From: Clostridiales bacterium UBA1316
GTDB lineage: Bacteria; Bacillota; Clostridia; Oscillospirales; Oscillospiraceae
Direction of reading: 5' to 3'
DNA: 33,069 nt
NCBI GenBank assembly: GCA_002307055.1
Contig: DBTM01000080.1
Location: 45,211-78,279 of the forward strand
Positions 14,470 through 21,733 of the stretch are shown here, piece by piece. Position 1 is the first letter of the stretch. Each line of letters opens with the position of its first letter. The translations under genes and the position numbers were made by a program. The notes under the pieces were generated by a model. That model searched no databases. It was not told where the DNA came from and saw only the letters and a program-made list of their open reading frames with translations.

Positions 14470-15324
14470 ATGAAATTCATCCGATACACAACCGCCGCGG
14501 CTTTTGCCGCCGACGTGACTGAAACCCTGAATAAGCACGAAATCCAAAACAACCTGCTGCTGCTCAATATTAACGGCGGCCTCACTCGTACGGACAACAC
14601 CAACATGGTCATGGCCGCCGTCAAAGACGAGCACGGTAAAATACTGCTGACTGCCGTCCGCACCCGTCCGCACCCGCTTGTCATTTACGAAACGGACAAT
14701 ATCCGCAATGATTCGGTACTTGAATTTTTTGCCTCTTCACTCATTGATAACGGCATTGAGGCTGATATCTTTATGTCAGAGAAAGCATGCGCTGAAAAGC
14801 TCAGCGCGCTATATGGGCGGCTGACCGGCCGGAGCTTTTATAAGCATGAGAGCCTCGTGCTGTATACCCTCGATAAGGTCAGCAGCCTGTCCCTGCCCAA
14901 CGGCAGCTTCCGCAAGGCTTCCGATTCTGATATGTTCTATCTGCCCTATTGGCTTGCTGATTTCGTTCCGGCGTGCCATCTCGGCGATTATAACCTGGAT
15001 GCCGCCATTATTAACGCCAAAAGGCTGATCGCCGAAGGCAGCGCTTATATATGGGAAGACACGGCCCCCGCCGCTGTTGCCGCGCGCGTCCGTCAGACGT
15101 CGGACTGCGCTTTCATCGGCCAGGTCTACACGCCGCCCCACCTCAGAGGCAAAGGCTGCAGCACCGCCTGCGTCTCCCAATTGTCCCAAAAGCTTTTTGA
15201 CGACGGCTTTACATACTGCGCCCTGTACGCCGACTGCGCCAACCCCTACTCAAACAAGGTCTATAAAAGCATCGGCTACAAAGAAGTCTTTTATTATGAC
15301 CAATACAAACTCGAACAGGGGTGA
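14470..15324 (+). CDS. Two-part GNAT acetyltransferase
   Basis: 284 residues from the ATG at 14470, with AAAGGAAAT upstream. An earlier in-frame start inside the previous gene was rejected. The C-terminal 120 residues are a GNAT domain (CAFIGQVYTPPHLRGKGCSTACVSQLSQKL with acetyl-CoA loop LRGKGCS at about residues 223-229, then YADCANPYSNKVYKSIGYK). The N-terminal half resembles the non-catalytic GNAT-like domain of longer members. Spacing of 1 nt from the upstream GNAT gene, and overlap with the methyltransferase start region downstream, indicate an operon. The substrate is unknown. Confidence 0.85.
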   Translation: MKFIRYTTAAAFAADVTETLNKHEIQNNLLLLNINGGLTRTDNTNMVMAAVKDEHGKILLTAVRTRPHPLVIYETDNIRNDSVLEFFASSLIDNGIEADIFMSEKACAEKLSALYGRLTGRSFYKHESLVLYTLDKVSSLSLPNGSFRKASDSDMFYLPYWLADFVPACHLGDYNLDAAIINAKRLIAEGSAYIWEDTAPAAVAARVRQTSDCAFIGQVYTPPHLRGKGCSTACVSQLSQKLFDDGFTYCALYADCANPYSNKVYKSIGYKEVFYYDQYKLEQG

Positions 15325-15329
15325 TGAAC

Positions 15330-16073
15330 ATGCCAAAACCCGATTTATATGATTATATATTTTCGGATACAGAAATATCACAGGATGCCGCGGTGCTTGA
15401 CGTCGGTTGTTACAATTCAAAAGCACTTTGTTATATGAAGGACAGATACAAATTATCCGGTACTCTGATCGGAATCGATAAGAACGCAAAGCACTTCGAG
15501 GATTCCGCCGCACAGCTGGCTGAGGGCATCAGGCTTGTCGAAATGAATGCTTCAGAAAAGCTTGATTTCCCGGATAATGCCTTCGACTTTATTTTCCATA
15601 AGGACGCGCTCGAGTGCTTCCCTGATATCAGCGGCCACATCAGCGAACTCTGCCGGGTTCTCAAACCAAACGGTCAGATTGTTTGCGTTCATCGAGACTG
15701 GGAAACTGTTGTCTGCAACGGCAGCAATAAAAAGCTGATTAATAAAGCCATTTACGGATATGCGAATTTCCTTCAGGCGAATTGGATGGATGCGTGTGAC
15801 GGCTGGATGGGCAGAAGGTTGTTCGGACTGTTTAACAAGACCAAAATGTTTGAGAGTTCGATTGATTGCTACAACGACATCGGCACCGAGTTCATACCGG
15901 AAACCCGCGGTTATGGCTACATAAATAGTATGAACTCTTTTATCGGCCCAACAGGTTTTTTGACTCAGGAGGAATATGACGAGCTGATTACTGATGTAGC
16001 TGCTTCTTATGATAACGGCATGTACCTGTTCTCCGCACCGTTCTATATTTATAAGGGCACAAAAATAGCATAA
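15330..16073 (+). CDS. Class I SAM-dependent methyltransferase
   Basis: 247 residues. The ATG at 15330 is preferred because AGGGG is 8 nt upstream, although an ATG at 15324 overlaps the previous stop codon. The SAM-binding fold is visible: motif I AAVLDVGCYNSKA (residues 19-31, a variant of the usual DxGxGxG), LIGIDKNAKHF as motif II, and FDFIFHKDALECFPD followed by ISELCRVLKPNGQIVCVHRD as motifs III and IV. The substrate cannot be predicted. It ends the acetyltransferase operon and is followed by a bidirectional-looking hairpin. Such methyltransferase/GNAT groups are often detoxifying or modify small metabolites, which is an inference. Confidence 0.85.
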   Translation: MPKPDLYDYIFSDTEISQDAAVLDVGCYNSKALCYMKDRYKLSGTLIGIDKNAKHFEDSAAQLAEGIRLVEMNASEKLDFPDNAFDFIFHKDALECFPDISGHISELCRVLKPNGQIVCVHRDWETVVCNGSNKKLINKAIYGYANFLQANWMDACDGWMGRRLFGLFNKTKMFESSIDCYNDIGTEFIPETRGYGYINSMNSFIGPTGFLTQEEYDELITDVAASYDNGMYLFSAPFYIYKGTKIA

Positions 16074-16083
16074 AAGCATTTCA

Positions 16084-16125
16084 AATAAAAGCAGCCGCCG
16101 ATTTATATAAAAATCGGGCGGCTGC
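16084..16125 (-). terminator. Hairpin terminator between convergent genes
   Basis: GCAGCCGCCGATTT (16091-16104) pairs with AAATCGGGCGGCTGC (16111-16125), with one bulged G. On the minus strand it is followed by TTTTATTTG, serving the EAL-HDOD gene. On the plus strand an AT-rich run follows, so it may also end the methyltransferase operon. Confidence 0.75.
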
Positions 16126-16157
16126 ATAAATATATATTTATATAGAACAGACGCACA

Positions 16158-17360
16158 TCAATTGTCGAGCAGCTTTGTCCATTTGAGGGAGTCTATGTAG
16201 AGGGAGGCCATTTTTTGCGGGGTTATTTTGTTCAGCGGGTATTTGCCTTCTATTTTCTGCCACTCGCCCTGTTCGTAGCTGATAACAAAGGTGAGAAGGG
16301 TCTGGAGGTTGTTGCCTTCGCCGCGCAGGGCGATCTTGATATCCTCGGAAAACGGCAGGCCGACGAGCAGATCGCTGATATCTTTGTTTAAGATGACGTC
16401 GATGAGGGAGAAAAGTCCGGTAAAAAAGGGCTCCGAGCCGGTGTGGTCAATTTGCAGCTCCTGGGAGATGAGCGCCATCAGCTTGCCCCTGATGAGGGAC
16501 ATTTTAACAAGCTCCCAATTCTCTTCACTTTTGATGCCGTTGAACATGAGCATGGAAATCCACTGGTGCAGCTCGCGTGTTCCCAGATAGGTCAGCGCGT
16601 GCGAAATGGATTTAATTCTGTACTTTGGGGCCATATAGGCGGAATTGACGAGCCTTAAGAGCTTGTATGACAGGCCCAGGTCATGCTCGATAATTTCCGA
16701 AATACTCTTGAAATTCGGTTCCGGCTTGTCGAGCTCCGAGAGGATATTAATCAGGCAAACGTCCAGCGTCTTAATTTCCTTCTGTGCGATGCCGCCCGAC
16801 GGCCACAGAAAAAAGAACCCTTGGAATAACGAATACCCCATATCCTTGGCGACCTTATAATCGCTCCAGGTTTCAATTTTATCGGCGAGGAAAACGAGTT
16901 TGCTTTTATATTTATTGATCAGGACGCCCTGGGCTGCGAGGCTGATATGCGTAAACTCGATGACCATCATGTCTGCCAGCTCCGCCTCGGGTGCTGTCCC
17001 GTCGAAAAATGAGCTGTCAAACGCCAGTTTAAATCCCGTTGCTTTCAGTTTTTCACAAATCCCGGCATCCGCATTCACGTTCTTGCCGAATACGATGACG
17101 ACCTCTGAAGCCTGCTCACTGTCCATAGAGCCGCTTATAATATCAGCAAGCTCCTCAAAATAATCAATATAGGCTGTTGTACGGTCAGACAAATCACTCA
17201 GCGTCTCAAAAAAAAGTGATTGCGTCATTTGTCCGAATTCAGTATATCCGACTTTGGTTTCATTAAGGAGGCTTCTTGTGTTTTGTCCAAACACCAAATG
17301 ATATCCGCTGACCCGCGCCTTGATATTCATGACCGGCGCTCTTGCTATAAAATCATCCAT
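16158..17360 (-). CDS. EAL-HDOD signalling protein with degenerate EAL domain (YuxH-like)
   Basis: 400 residues from the ATG at 17360, with GGAGAG 5 nt upstream. The N-terminal half aligns in pattern with EAL domains (a KLVFLADKIETWSDYKVAKD segment and a GYSLFQGFFF segment equivalent to the usual FQGYFF). However, the EAL signature itself is replaced by SGYHLVFGQN, and the metal-binding acidic residues are not evident. The C-terminal half (about 200-400) is an HDOD domain. Proteins of this YuxH-like layout are thought to bind rather than cleave cyclic di-GMP. Catalytic phosphodiesterase activity is therefore not expected. It is monocistronic, with a terminator downstream. Confidence 0.85.
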   Translation of the reverse strand: MDDFIARAPVMNIKARVSGYHLVFGQNTRSLLNETKVGYTEFGQMTQSLFFETLSDLSDRTTAYIDYFEELADIISGSMDSEQASEVVIVFGKNVNADAGICEKLKATGFKLAFDSSFFDGTAPEAELADMMVIEFTHISLAAQGVLINKYKSKLVFLADKIETWSDYKVAKDMGYSLFQGFFFLWPSGGIAQKEIKTLDVCLINILSELDKPEPNFKSISEIIEHDLGLSYKLLRLVNSAYMAPKYRIKSISHALTYLGTRELHQWISMLMFNGIKSEENWELVKMSLIRGKLMALISQELQIDHTGSEPFFTGLFSLIDVILNKDISDLLVGLPFSEDIKIALRGEGNNLQTLLTFVISYEQGEWQKIEGKYPLNKITPQKMASLYIDSLKWTKLLDN

Positions 17361-17480
17361 ATGTCTCTCCAAGTGTTTACAATTATTTCATTATCATATT
17401 TATCGGTTATAAATATTCTAAATTAAGTATACATATCAAAATCACATCAAAAATTTAACAGATTCCGGACAAAATCAGCA

Positions 17481-17511
17481 GGCATGGACCATGCTCCCGC
17501 TTGGTCATGCC
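17481..17511. repeat. Imperfect inverted repeat
   Basis: GGCATGGACCA (17481-17491) pairs with TGGTCATGCC (17502-17511), with one missing base, around a 10-nt loop. CGTTTCATTGTTTG follows, a poor T-run. It lies between the EAL-HDOD start and the small membrane peptide gene. Confidence 0.4.
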
Positions 17512-17629
17512 CGTTTCATTGTTTGTAACAGGGTTTTCATTTCCTCATAGAATACAGTGTATTGATATTATCCGGTGTATCCATTATTACTGTCAATGCG
17601 CCGACGGAAAGCAAGTGAGGTGACAAAAA

Positions 17630-17737
17630 GTGTTTGACAATGGTCTTACAGGTCTTAGTGTCATCGTAATAGCTATCGCAGCTGTAGTCGTTCTCAGCCT
17701 GATAGGTTGCTGCTGCGGGTGCCACGATGACACTTGA
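17630..17737 (+). CDS. Short Cys-rich membrane peptide (35 aa)
   Basis: A GTG at 17630 follows a GAGGTGA ribosome site (17618-17624) by 5 nt. The peptide starts MFDNGLTGLSVIVIAIAA, forms a single transmembrane helix (about residues 8-27) and ends GCCCGCHDDT, that is four cysteines and a histidine close to the membrane surface. No family is recognised. Small membrane peptides of this size often regulate larger complexes. The closely spaced Cys and His could bind a metal or be lipidated or disulfide-linked. It stands alone between divergently and convergently arranged genes. Confidence 0.55.
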   Translation: MFDNGLTGLSVIVIAIAAVVVLSLIGCCCGCHDDT

Positions 17738-17816
17738 GGAGGCCAAGAATAGCGTTTGTATAAGAATTAAGAAAGTTTACATAATCGGTCAGGCTGAGGT
17801 ATTTATATTGACATAA

Positions 17817-17854
17817 TAAAAGCAGAGTTCCCGGTTTCGGCAGAAACCGGGAAC
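17817..17854 (-). terminator. Intrinsic terminator of the acyltransferase operon
   Basis: GTTCCCGGTTTC (17827-17838) and GAAACCGGGAAC (17843-17854) form a perfect 12-bp stem with a GGCA loop. On the minus strand it is followed by TCTGCTTTTATT. It lies 4 nt past the acyltransferase stop codon. Confidence 0.7.
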
Positions 17855-17858
17855 TTGA

Positions 17859-19130
17859 TCACAAAGAAGCGCGCACACCCTTCTTCATTTCCGCGGTGTT
17901 TTTAAATAATAAGAATAACTCTTCCGTGGCGAGCGCCATTTTCGTTACAGAAAACGCGCAGTCGTGGGGATAAATATACCATGTGTCCGTCAGCGTGTTG
18001 AGGTCCACGCAGTCGCCGTGCTTACCGAGATAGTCATACTCAATATGGCACGAGTAGAGCGACGGCACCATCTTGACCATCTCAAACGGTACGCCGTTCT
18101 CTGTTGTGCCGTAAATGCTGAAGCCCTCCATATTGTGGATCATCGTGCCCTCGCCCAGCCGTATAAAGCGTTCGGCATTCGGGAGGGAATCCACCGTCAC
18201 CGGCCCGCTGAAGCAATATGTACCGGACAAAATTTCGTCCCTGACCTGGAGCCGCTCCCATTCGTACCAGTCGGGTATATGCGGGAATTCGGTTTTTCCG
18301 CTGTCGGACGTCAGCTCGCCGTAGATCCCCAGGGTCCATGTCTTGCCGCAGCTGTCACAGCGGAGCTTTGTGCCGCTTGAGGACATCCTGTACTCGGTCA
18401 GGCATGCGGGACATTGGTAGAGGACCTTATGCAGTCCCTCGGCGCGTTTTTCGGAGGCGGCCTGAATGCGCTTTTTCTTTTGCCAGGTATAGTCATCGTA
18501 TTCAAAAACGGTTCTTATTCTTTTGTTAATGTCATCCACACGCGCCGCCGCCAGCTCCTCAGAGGTGTATATCCGCGCCATGACGGCTTCTGTGTGCCTG
18601 ATTTTGCGGCGGTGAGGATTCCAGAAGGGTGCATCCACATGATGGCCGTGCGTGATGAGCGTGACGACGGGTACGCGCAGCAGCTTGCACATCTTGCCGA
18701 TAGAATCAGGGAGTATCGCTGTCGTCCCGCAGAGAGAATAGCGCGCCTCCGGATAGATGACCAGGATATCCTTATTTTTTATAACCTGCTGCAGATGCCG
18801 GACTAACAGCACATCATTCGTAAATTTGCGTTTACAGATACAGCCGACCCGGCGCAGGAGCCATTCCCGCCCGATAAAGCCGTCAATGGCGACGATAAAG
18901 TTCGTTCGATGCGGAAATACGGCTGCGGTCGCCACCTTGAAGTCGAGAAACGCGTTGTGGTTGCACAGCAGCACATACGGCGGCTTGAGCCCCTCCATGT
19001 TGTATTTTGTTATTTGGGTACGGTGCATCCAGACATCGGGAAAGCTGAGAAGCCATGTAACAGGCCGTAAATACCATATTGTTCGCTGCGGGGGTCTCTG
19101 CATATCGAATCTGATTATCGTATCACTCAT
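17859..19130 (-). CDS. PlsC-like acyltransferase with zinc-ribbon segment
   Basis: 423 residues from the ATG at 19130, with AAAGGGT 6-10 nt upstream. The N-terminal 200 residues are a 1-acylglycerol-3-phosphate acyltransferase-like domain: NHNAFLD with H58 and D63 as the catalytic H-x4-D, and IYPEARYS equivalent to the substrate-binding FPEGTRS motif. A zinc ribbon follows at about 233-256 (CPAC and CDSC pairs). The C-terminal 170 residues are not recognised. Such enzymes acylate lysophospholipids or other lipid acceptors at the membrane. The gene is 24 nt downstream of a DegV fatty-acid-binding gene, which fits a lipid role. The zinc ribbon and unknown tail are unusual for PlsC. Confidence 0.82.
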   Translation of the reverse strand: MSDTIIRFDMQRPPQRTIWYLRPVTWLLSFPDVWMHRTQITKYNMEGLKPPYVLLCNHNAFLDFKVATAAVFPHRTNFIVAIDGFIGREWLLRRVGCICKRKFTNDVLLVRHLQQVIKNKDILVIYPEARYSLCGTTAILPDSIGKMCKLLRVPVVTLITHGHHVDAPFWNPHRRKIRHTEAVMARIYTSEELAAARVDDINKRIRTVFEYDDYTWQKKKRIQAASEKRAEGLHKVLYQCPACLTEYRMSSSGTKLRCDSCGKTWTLGIYGELTSDSGKTEFPHIPDWYEWERLQVRDEILSGTYCFSGPVTVDSLPNAERFIRLGEGTMIHNMEGFSIYGTTENGVPFEMVKMVPSLYSCHIEYDYLGKHGDCVDLNTLTDTWYIYPHDCAFSVTKMALATEELFLLFKNTAEMKKGVRASL

Positions 19131-19154
19131 GCTGAACCCTTTCATCCGTTATGT

Positions 19155-19985
19155 TTAAAATGCCATGATGAGTCCTTTATTGTTTGCGTATACAGAGCTG
19201 AGCCCCTTTGTCGGTACGATGAGAATGTTCCCGAAGGGAAATCTTCTTTTTATTTCATTCATCAGCTTTTCGGCAAGCCCGGGGTTATTGCAGTGCGCGA
19301 TAACCATGCTCTGGCCTTCGCAATCCCTGCCGCTTTTCTTAATGGTGTCCGCCATCCGCTCGATGATTTGTTTTTCACCCCGCGCGTGTGAATAAAGTGC
19401 GATATTGCCGTCCCCATCGTCTCCCATAATCGGCTTGATGCCCAGCATCGTGATAATCGTCCCGGTTATTTTATTCATACGCCCGTTTTTCAGCAGGTTG
19501 TCAATATTCTCTAAAACGAAATAGGTTTTCATCTGCTTGACAAAGCCCTCGATAGACGCGATAATCTCCGGCGGCTGTATACCGGCTTTGATCATCTCGC
19601 CGGTTTTTATGGCAATCAGCACCTCGCCGGCCGCGGCGCTTTTCGAATCGAAAACATGGACCGTGGCGCCCTCCGCCTCGGCCATCTCCTTGCCGACCAT
19701 GGCGCTTGAATAGGAGCCGGATAAATTACTCGAAAGTGTAACAGCATATGCATTTTGAGCGCCCAGATATGCCTCCTTGAATAAAATCGGCGACGGAGCC
19801 GCCGAACCGATCCTGCTTTTGCAGTTTTTCATGTCCGTCATCAGCTGCGGGAGGTCAATAGCGTCATCATCAACGATGCTGCGTTCTCCCAATGTCAATG
19901 TCAGCGGGACTGATATGATATTGTAATCCCTACAAAGCTCCGGTGTCACATCGCAGCAGCTGTCGACAACGATCCTGTGCTCCAT
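19155..19985 (-). CDS. DegV family fatty-acid-binding protein
   Basis: 276 residues, the typical DegV length, from the ATG at 19985 with AGGGGG 7 nt upstream. Family marks are the IVVDSCCDVTPELCRDYNI start, VTLSSNLSGSYSSA at about 85-98, VHVFDSKSAAAGE at about 112-124, and NIDNLLKNGRMNKITG followed by IKPIM. DegV (FakB-like) proteins bind long-chain fatty acids and present them to the FakA kinase for activation. No fakA is in view. It lies in a four-gene minus-strand run with a CoA-type Nudix hydrolase upstream and a PlsC-like acyltransferase downstream, a sensible acyl-lipid grouping. Confidence 0.92.
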   Translation of the reverse strand: MEHRIVVDSCCDVTPELCRDYNIISVPLTLTLGERSIVDDDAIDLPQLMTDMKNCKSRIGSAAPSPILFKEAYLGAQNAYAVTLSSNLSGSYSSAMVGKEMAEAEGATVHVFDSKSAAAGEVLIAIKTGEMIKAGIQPPEIIASIEGFVKQMKTYFVLENIDNLLKNGRMNKITGTIITMLGIKPIMGDDGDGNIALYSHARGEKQIIERMADTIKKSGRDCEGQSMVIAHCNNPGLAEKLMNEIKRRFPFGNILIVPTKGLSSVYANNKGLIMAF

Positions 19986-20029
19986 TATTGTCCCCCTATA
20001 GTATTTTTTAAAAGCGTTATCTTGATTTT

Positions 20030-20641
20030 TCAGCATAGATGATATCGTGCGATCAGCTCCGCCGCCGAGTGTACAATGCGTGCCGTGATGCCCCAGATCA
20101 GATGCCGCTGATACTGGTAAAAAAGCACATCGCGCGTGCCGCTGCCCCACGGATAATTCTCGCCGCCCGGGATGCGTTCATAAGGGAAATCGGCATCGCG
20201 CATACTGAGCAAGGTGCTCTTATATTTTTCCGGCGGGTTATTCAGAAAAAATTCAAGCGGAACGGTGATAATTTCCGCTACCTCTTCCGGATTGAAAACA
20301 TATCCGTAATTTTTAACGAGCCCGATAAAAGGATAAATAATCGTATTGAACGGCGAAACAAAGATATCGCCCGGCCCGAAAACGTCGATCTGTGCCGTTT
20401 CCACGCCGATTTCTTCCGCCGTCTCGCGCAGAGCGCACACCAAAGCCGTCTCGCCCGGCTCCAGCTTCCCCCCCGGGAAGCAAATTTCTCCCGGCTGCCT
20501 TCTGAGCTTGTCCGATCTTCTTTCAAACAGCAGCAATGTCCCCTCGGGGCTCTCCAACAGCGGCACAAGAACGGCATACTTGGCAAACATGTTCTCGCCG
20601 ATCATTTGAGGGCTGCGGTACGCAAAATCCTTTTTATCCAA
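20030..20641 (-). CDS. Nudix hydrolase, CoA pyrophosphatase-like
   Basis: 203 residues from a TTG at 20641, with GGGAG about 8 nt upstream. The Nudix box is complete: GGKLEPGETALVCALRETAE, continuing EIGV, with the catalytic REXXEE core. Just before it, LFERRSDKLRRQPGEICFPG matches the UPF0035/NuCoA signature of CoA pyrophosphatases, which cleave CoA and its derivatives to 3',5'-ADP and 4'-phosphopantetheine. A later segment (FNPEEVAEIITVPLEFFL) is also family-typical. The gene follows the zincin-like gene by 16 nt and precedes degV by 44 nt. CoA turnover fits the neighbouring acyl-lipid genes. Confidence 0.9.
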   Translation of the reverse strand: MDKKDFAYRSPQMIGENMFAKYAVLVPLLESPEGTLLLFERRSDKLRRQPGEICFPGGKLEPGETALVCALRETAEEIGVETAQIDVFGPGDIFVSPFNTIIYPFIGLVKNYGYVFNPEEVAEIITVPLEFFLNNPPEKYKSTLLSMRDADFPYERIPGGENYPWGSGTRDVLFYQYQRHLIWGITARIVHSAAELIARYHLC

Positions 20642-20657
20642 ATGACATCTCCCAATT

Positions 20658-21044
20658 TTACTCTTTGAATGGGTGATCCTTACCGGTCAGATATTCAGCG
20701 ATATACTGGCTGTCGATCACGTCGAGGTCGCGCGCTCCCGCCAGAGACTCAAAATGATGCCGGAATTCATGCCGTACCGTATTATCCAGCTTTTCTCTGA
20801 TCGTATCGTTTCCGAGATGTCCGTATACGCATGCAAAAGACCCGTAATATATCGATATATACCGGCCCATGCCGCCGCCCCTGGTGTACTCACCCAGGAT
20901 AAAAAGATCATTCGCCCTGCTTTTTTCATGAATCTTTGCCTCCGGCAGCAATATAATCCCGCCGTTCAATTTCTCATAAAACTCCTCAGGCAGCGCGTCC
21001 GCAATATCATCGAGCATACTCTGCATTTCTTCAATCGAAATCAT
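20658..21044 (-). CDS. Zincin-like metallopeptidase family protein
   Basis: 128 residues. The zinc-binding motif HEFRHH lies at residues 92-97 (H92-E93-x-x-H96), preceded by a DNTV helix start, as in the small PF06262-type zincin-like proteins. The N-terminal IEEMQSMLDDIADALPEEFYEKLNGGIILLPEAK also matches that family's opening. It is soluble and has no signal peptide. Peptidase activity in this family is unproven. It is the first gene of the minus-strand operon leading to the Nudix, DegV and acyltransferase genes. The ribosome site is weak (GGAATGAA). Confidence 0.8.
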   Translation of the reverse strand: MISIEEMQSMLDDIADALPEEFYEKLNGGIILLPEAKIHEKSRANDLFILGEYTRGGGMGRYISIYYGSFACVYGHLGNDTIREKLDNTVRHEFRHHFESLAGARDLDVIDSQYIAEYLTGKDHPFKE

Positions 21045-21207
21045 ATTTCATTCCATACCCGGCCCCGCCCAAGCGTCATAATCCCCACGTCCGCCCGTCA
21101 AGTCGGCCCAATTTTTATATATTATAATAACATAATTTCGCCAAAAAACATATTTATATTAAAGCCCCAAACCCTCCAAGCGCCGGCAAGGAATATGATA
21201 AAAAATG

Positions 21208-21236
21208 TTGACAAAAATGTACCCATGTTCTAAAAT
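21208..21236 (+). promoter_or_regulatory. Strong promoter upstream of the peptide cluster
   Basis: A consensus TTGACA (21208-21213) and TAAAAT (21231-21236) are separated by exactly 17 nt. Transcription would start near 21243, giving a leader of about 490 nt before the radical SAM gene, with two perfect hairpins inside it. Confidence 0.6.
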
Positions 21237-21296
21237 TTGCTTATGCAAAAAATCGACAAAGTTTACATAAACTGATAACACAAATAAAAAAGCAAA

Positions 21297-21343
21297 AGCC
21301 AACAAATCATACCATTCTTGGCGGAGTAGATGATTTGTTGGCT
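21297..21343. repeat. Perfect 14-bp inverted repeat in the cluster leader
   Basis: AGCCAACAAATCAT (21297-21310) and ATGATTTGTTGGCT (21330-21343) are perfectly complementary around a 19-nt loop. No T-run follows. It lies 60 nt downstream of the predicted transcription start and next to a second palindrome. Confidence 0.75.
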
Positions 21344-21350
21344 GGCACCC

Positions 21351-21378
21351 AAGTATTAAGAAAAATTTCTTAATACTT
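21351..21378. repeat. Near-continuous 13-bp palindrome in the cluster leader
   Basis: AAGTATTAAGAAA (21351-21363) and TTTCTTAATACTT (21366-21378) pair perfectly, separated by two bases. It follows the first hairpin by 7 nt. No T-run follows, so a simple terminator is unlikely. A protein-binding site or RNA structure is possible. Confidence 0.7.
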
Positions 21379-21476
21379 AAGTCTTGCTATGTCATTTTAG
21401 CACAGTTGATTTATAAGTCAAGTGTTTAACAAGTATTTGGAATCTATTCAAAAGCTGTCGTATTCAAGTTTTATTC

Positions 21477-21662
21477 TTATGCGGCAATAAACACAGACAC
21501 CTTATCTCCATGTAGGTTCAAAGTCGTGCTGACACAAACTTGATTGTTACCCACCCCTATTAGCATTCTCATGGCGTTGTGTATCTCAGCCATCGTCGGA
21601 TCATCATGTTCGAGTATTTCCCAGGCAGGAGATCTGAGAACCTCAATCGTTTGAGTTCTACG
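21477..21662 (-). pseudogene. Remnant open frame, C-terminal fragment of an unknown protein
   Basis: Between stop codons the minus strand holds 61 codons without a good start, reading RTQTIEVLRSPAWEILEHDD and then MRMLIGVGNNQVCVSTTLNL before ending in VSVFIAA. The composition and hydrophobic pattern look protein-like. The upstream stop (21663-21665) and the absence of a ribosome site suggest a truncated relic lying inside the leader of the peptide cluster. The family is not recognised. Confidence 0.35.
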
Positions 21663-21733
21663 CTACAAATAGAGTAAGGAATAAAATAAAAAGCTAATAA
21701 AAAAGACATGCTATATATTAAAAGAGGTATTTT

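Noticed and set aside
17773..21272. AAAGTTTACATAA occurring near 17770 and 21258
   Set aside because: A 13-nt AT-rich match without similar flanks in both places can occur by chance.
21297..21378. The two leader palindromes as intrinsic terminators
   Set aside because: Neither is followed by a T-run on either strand.
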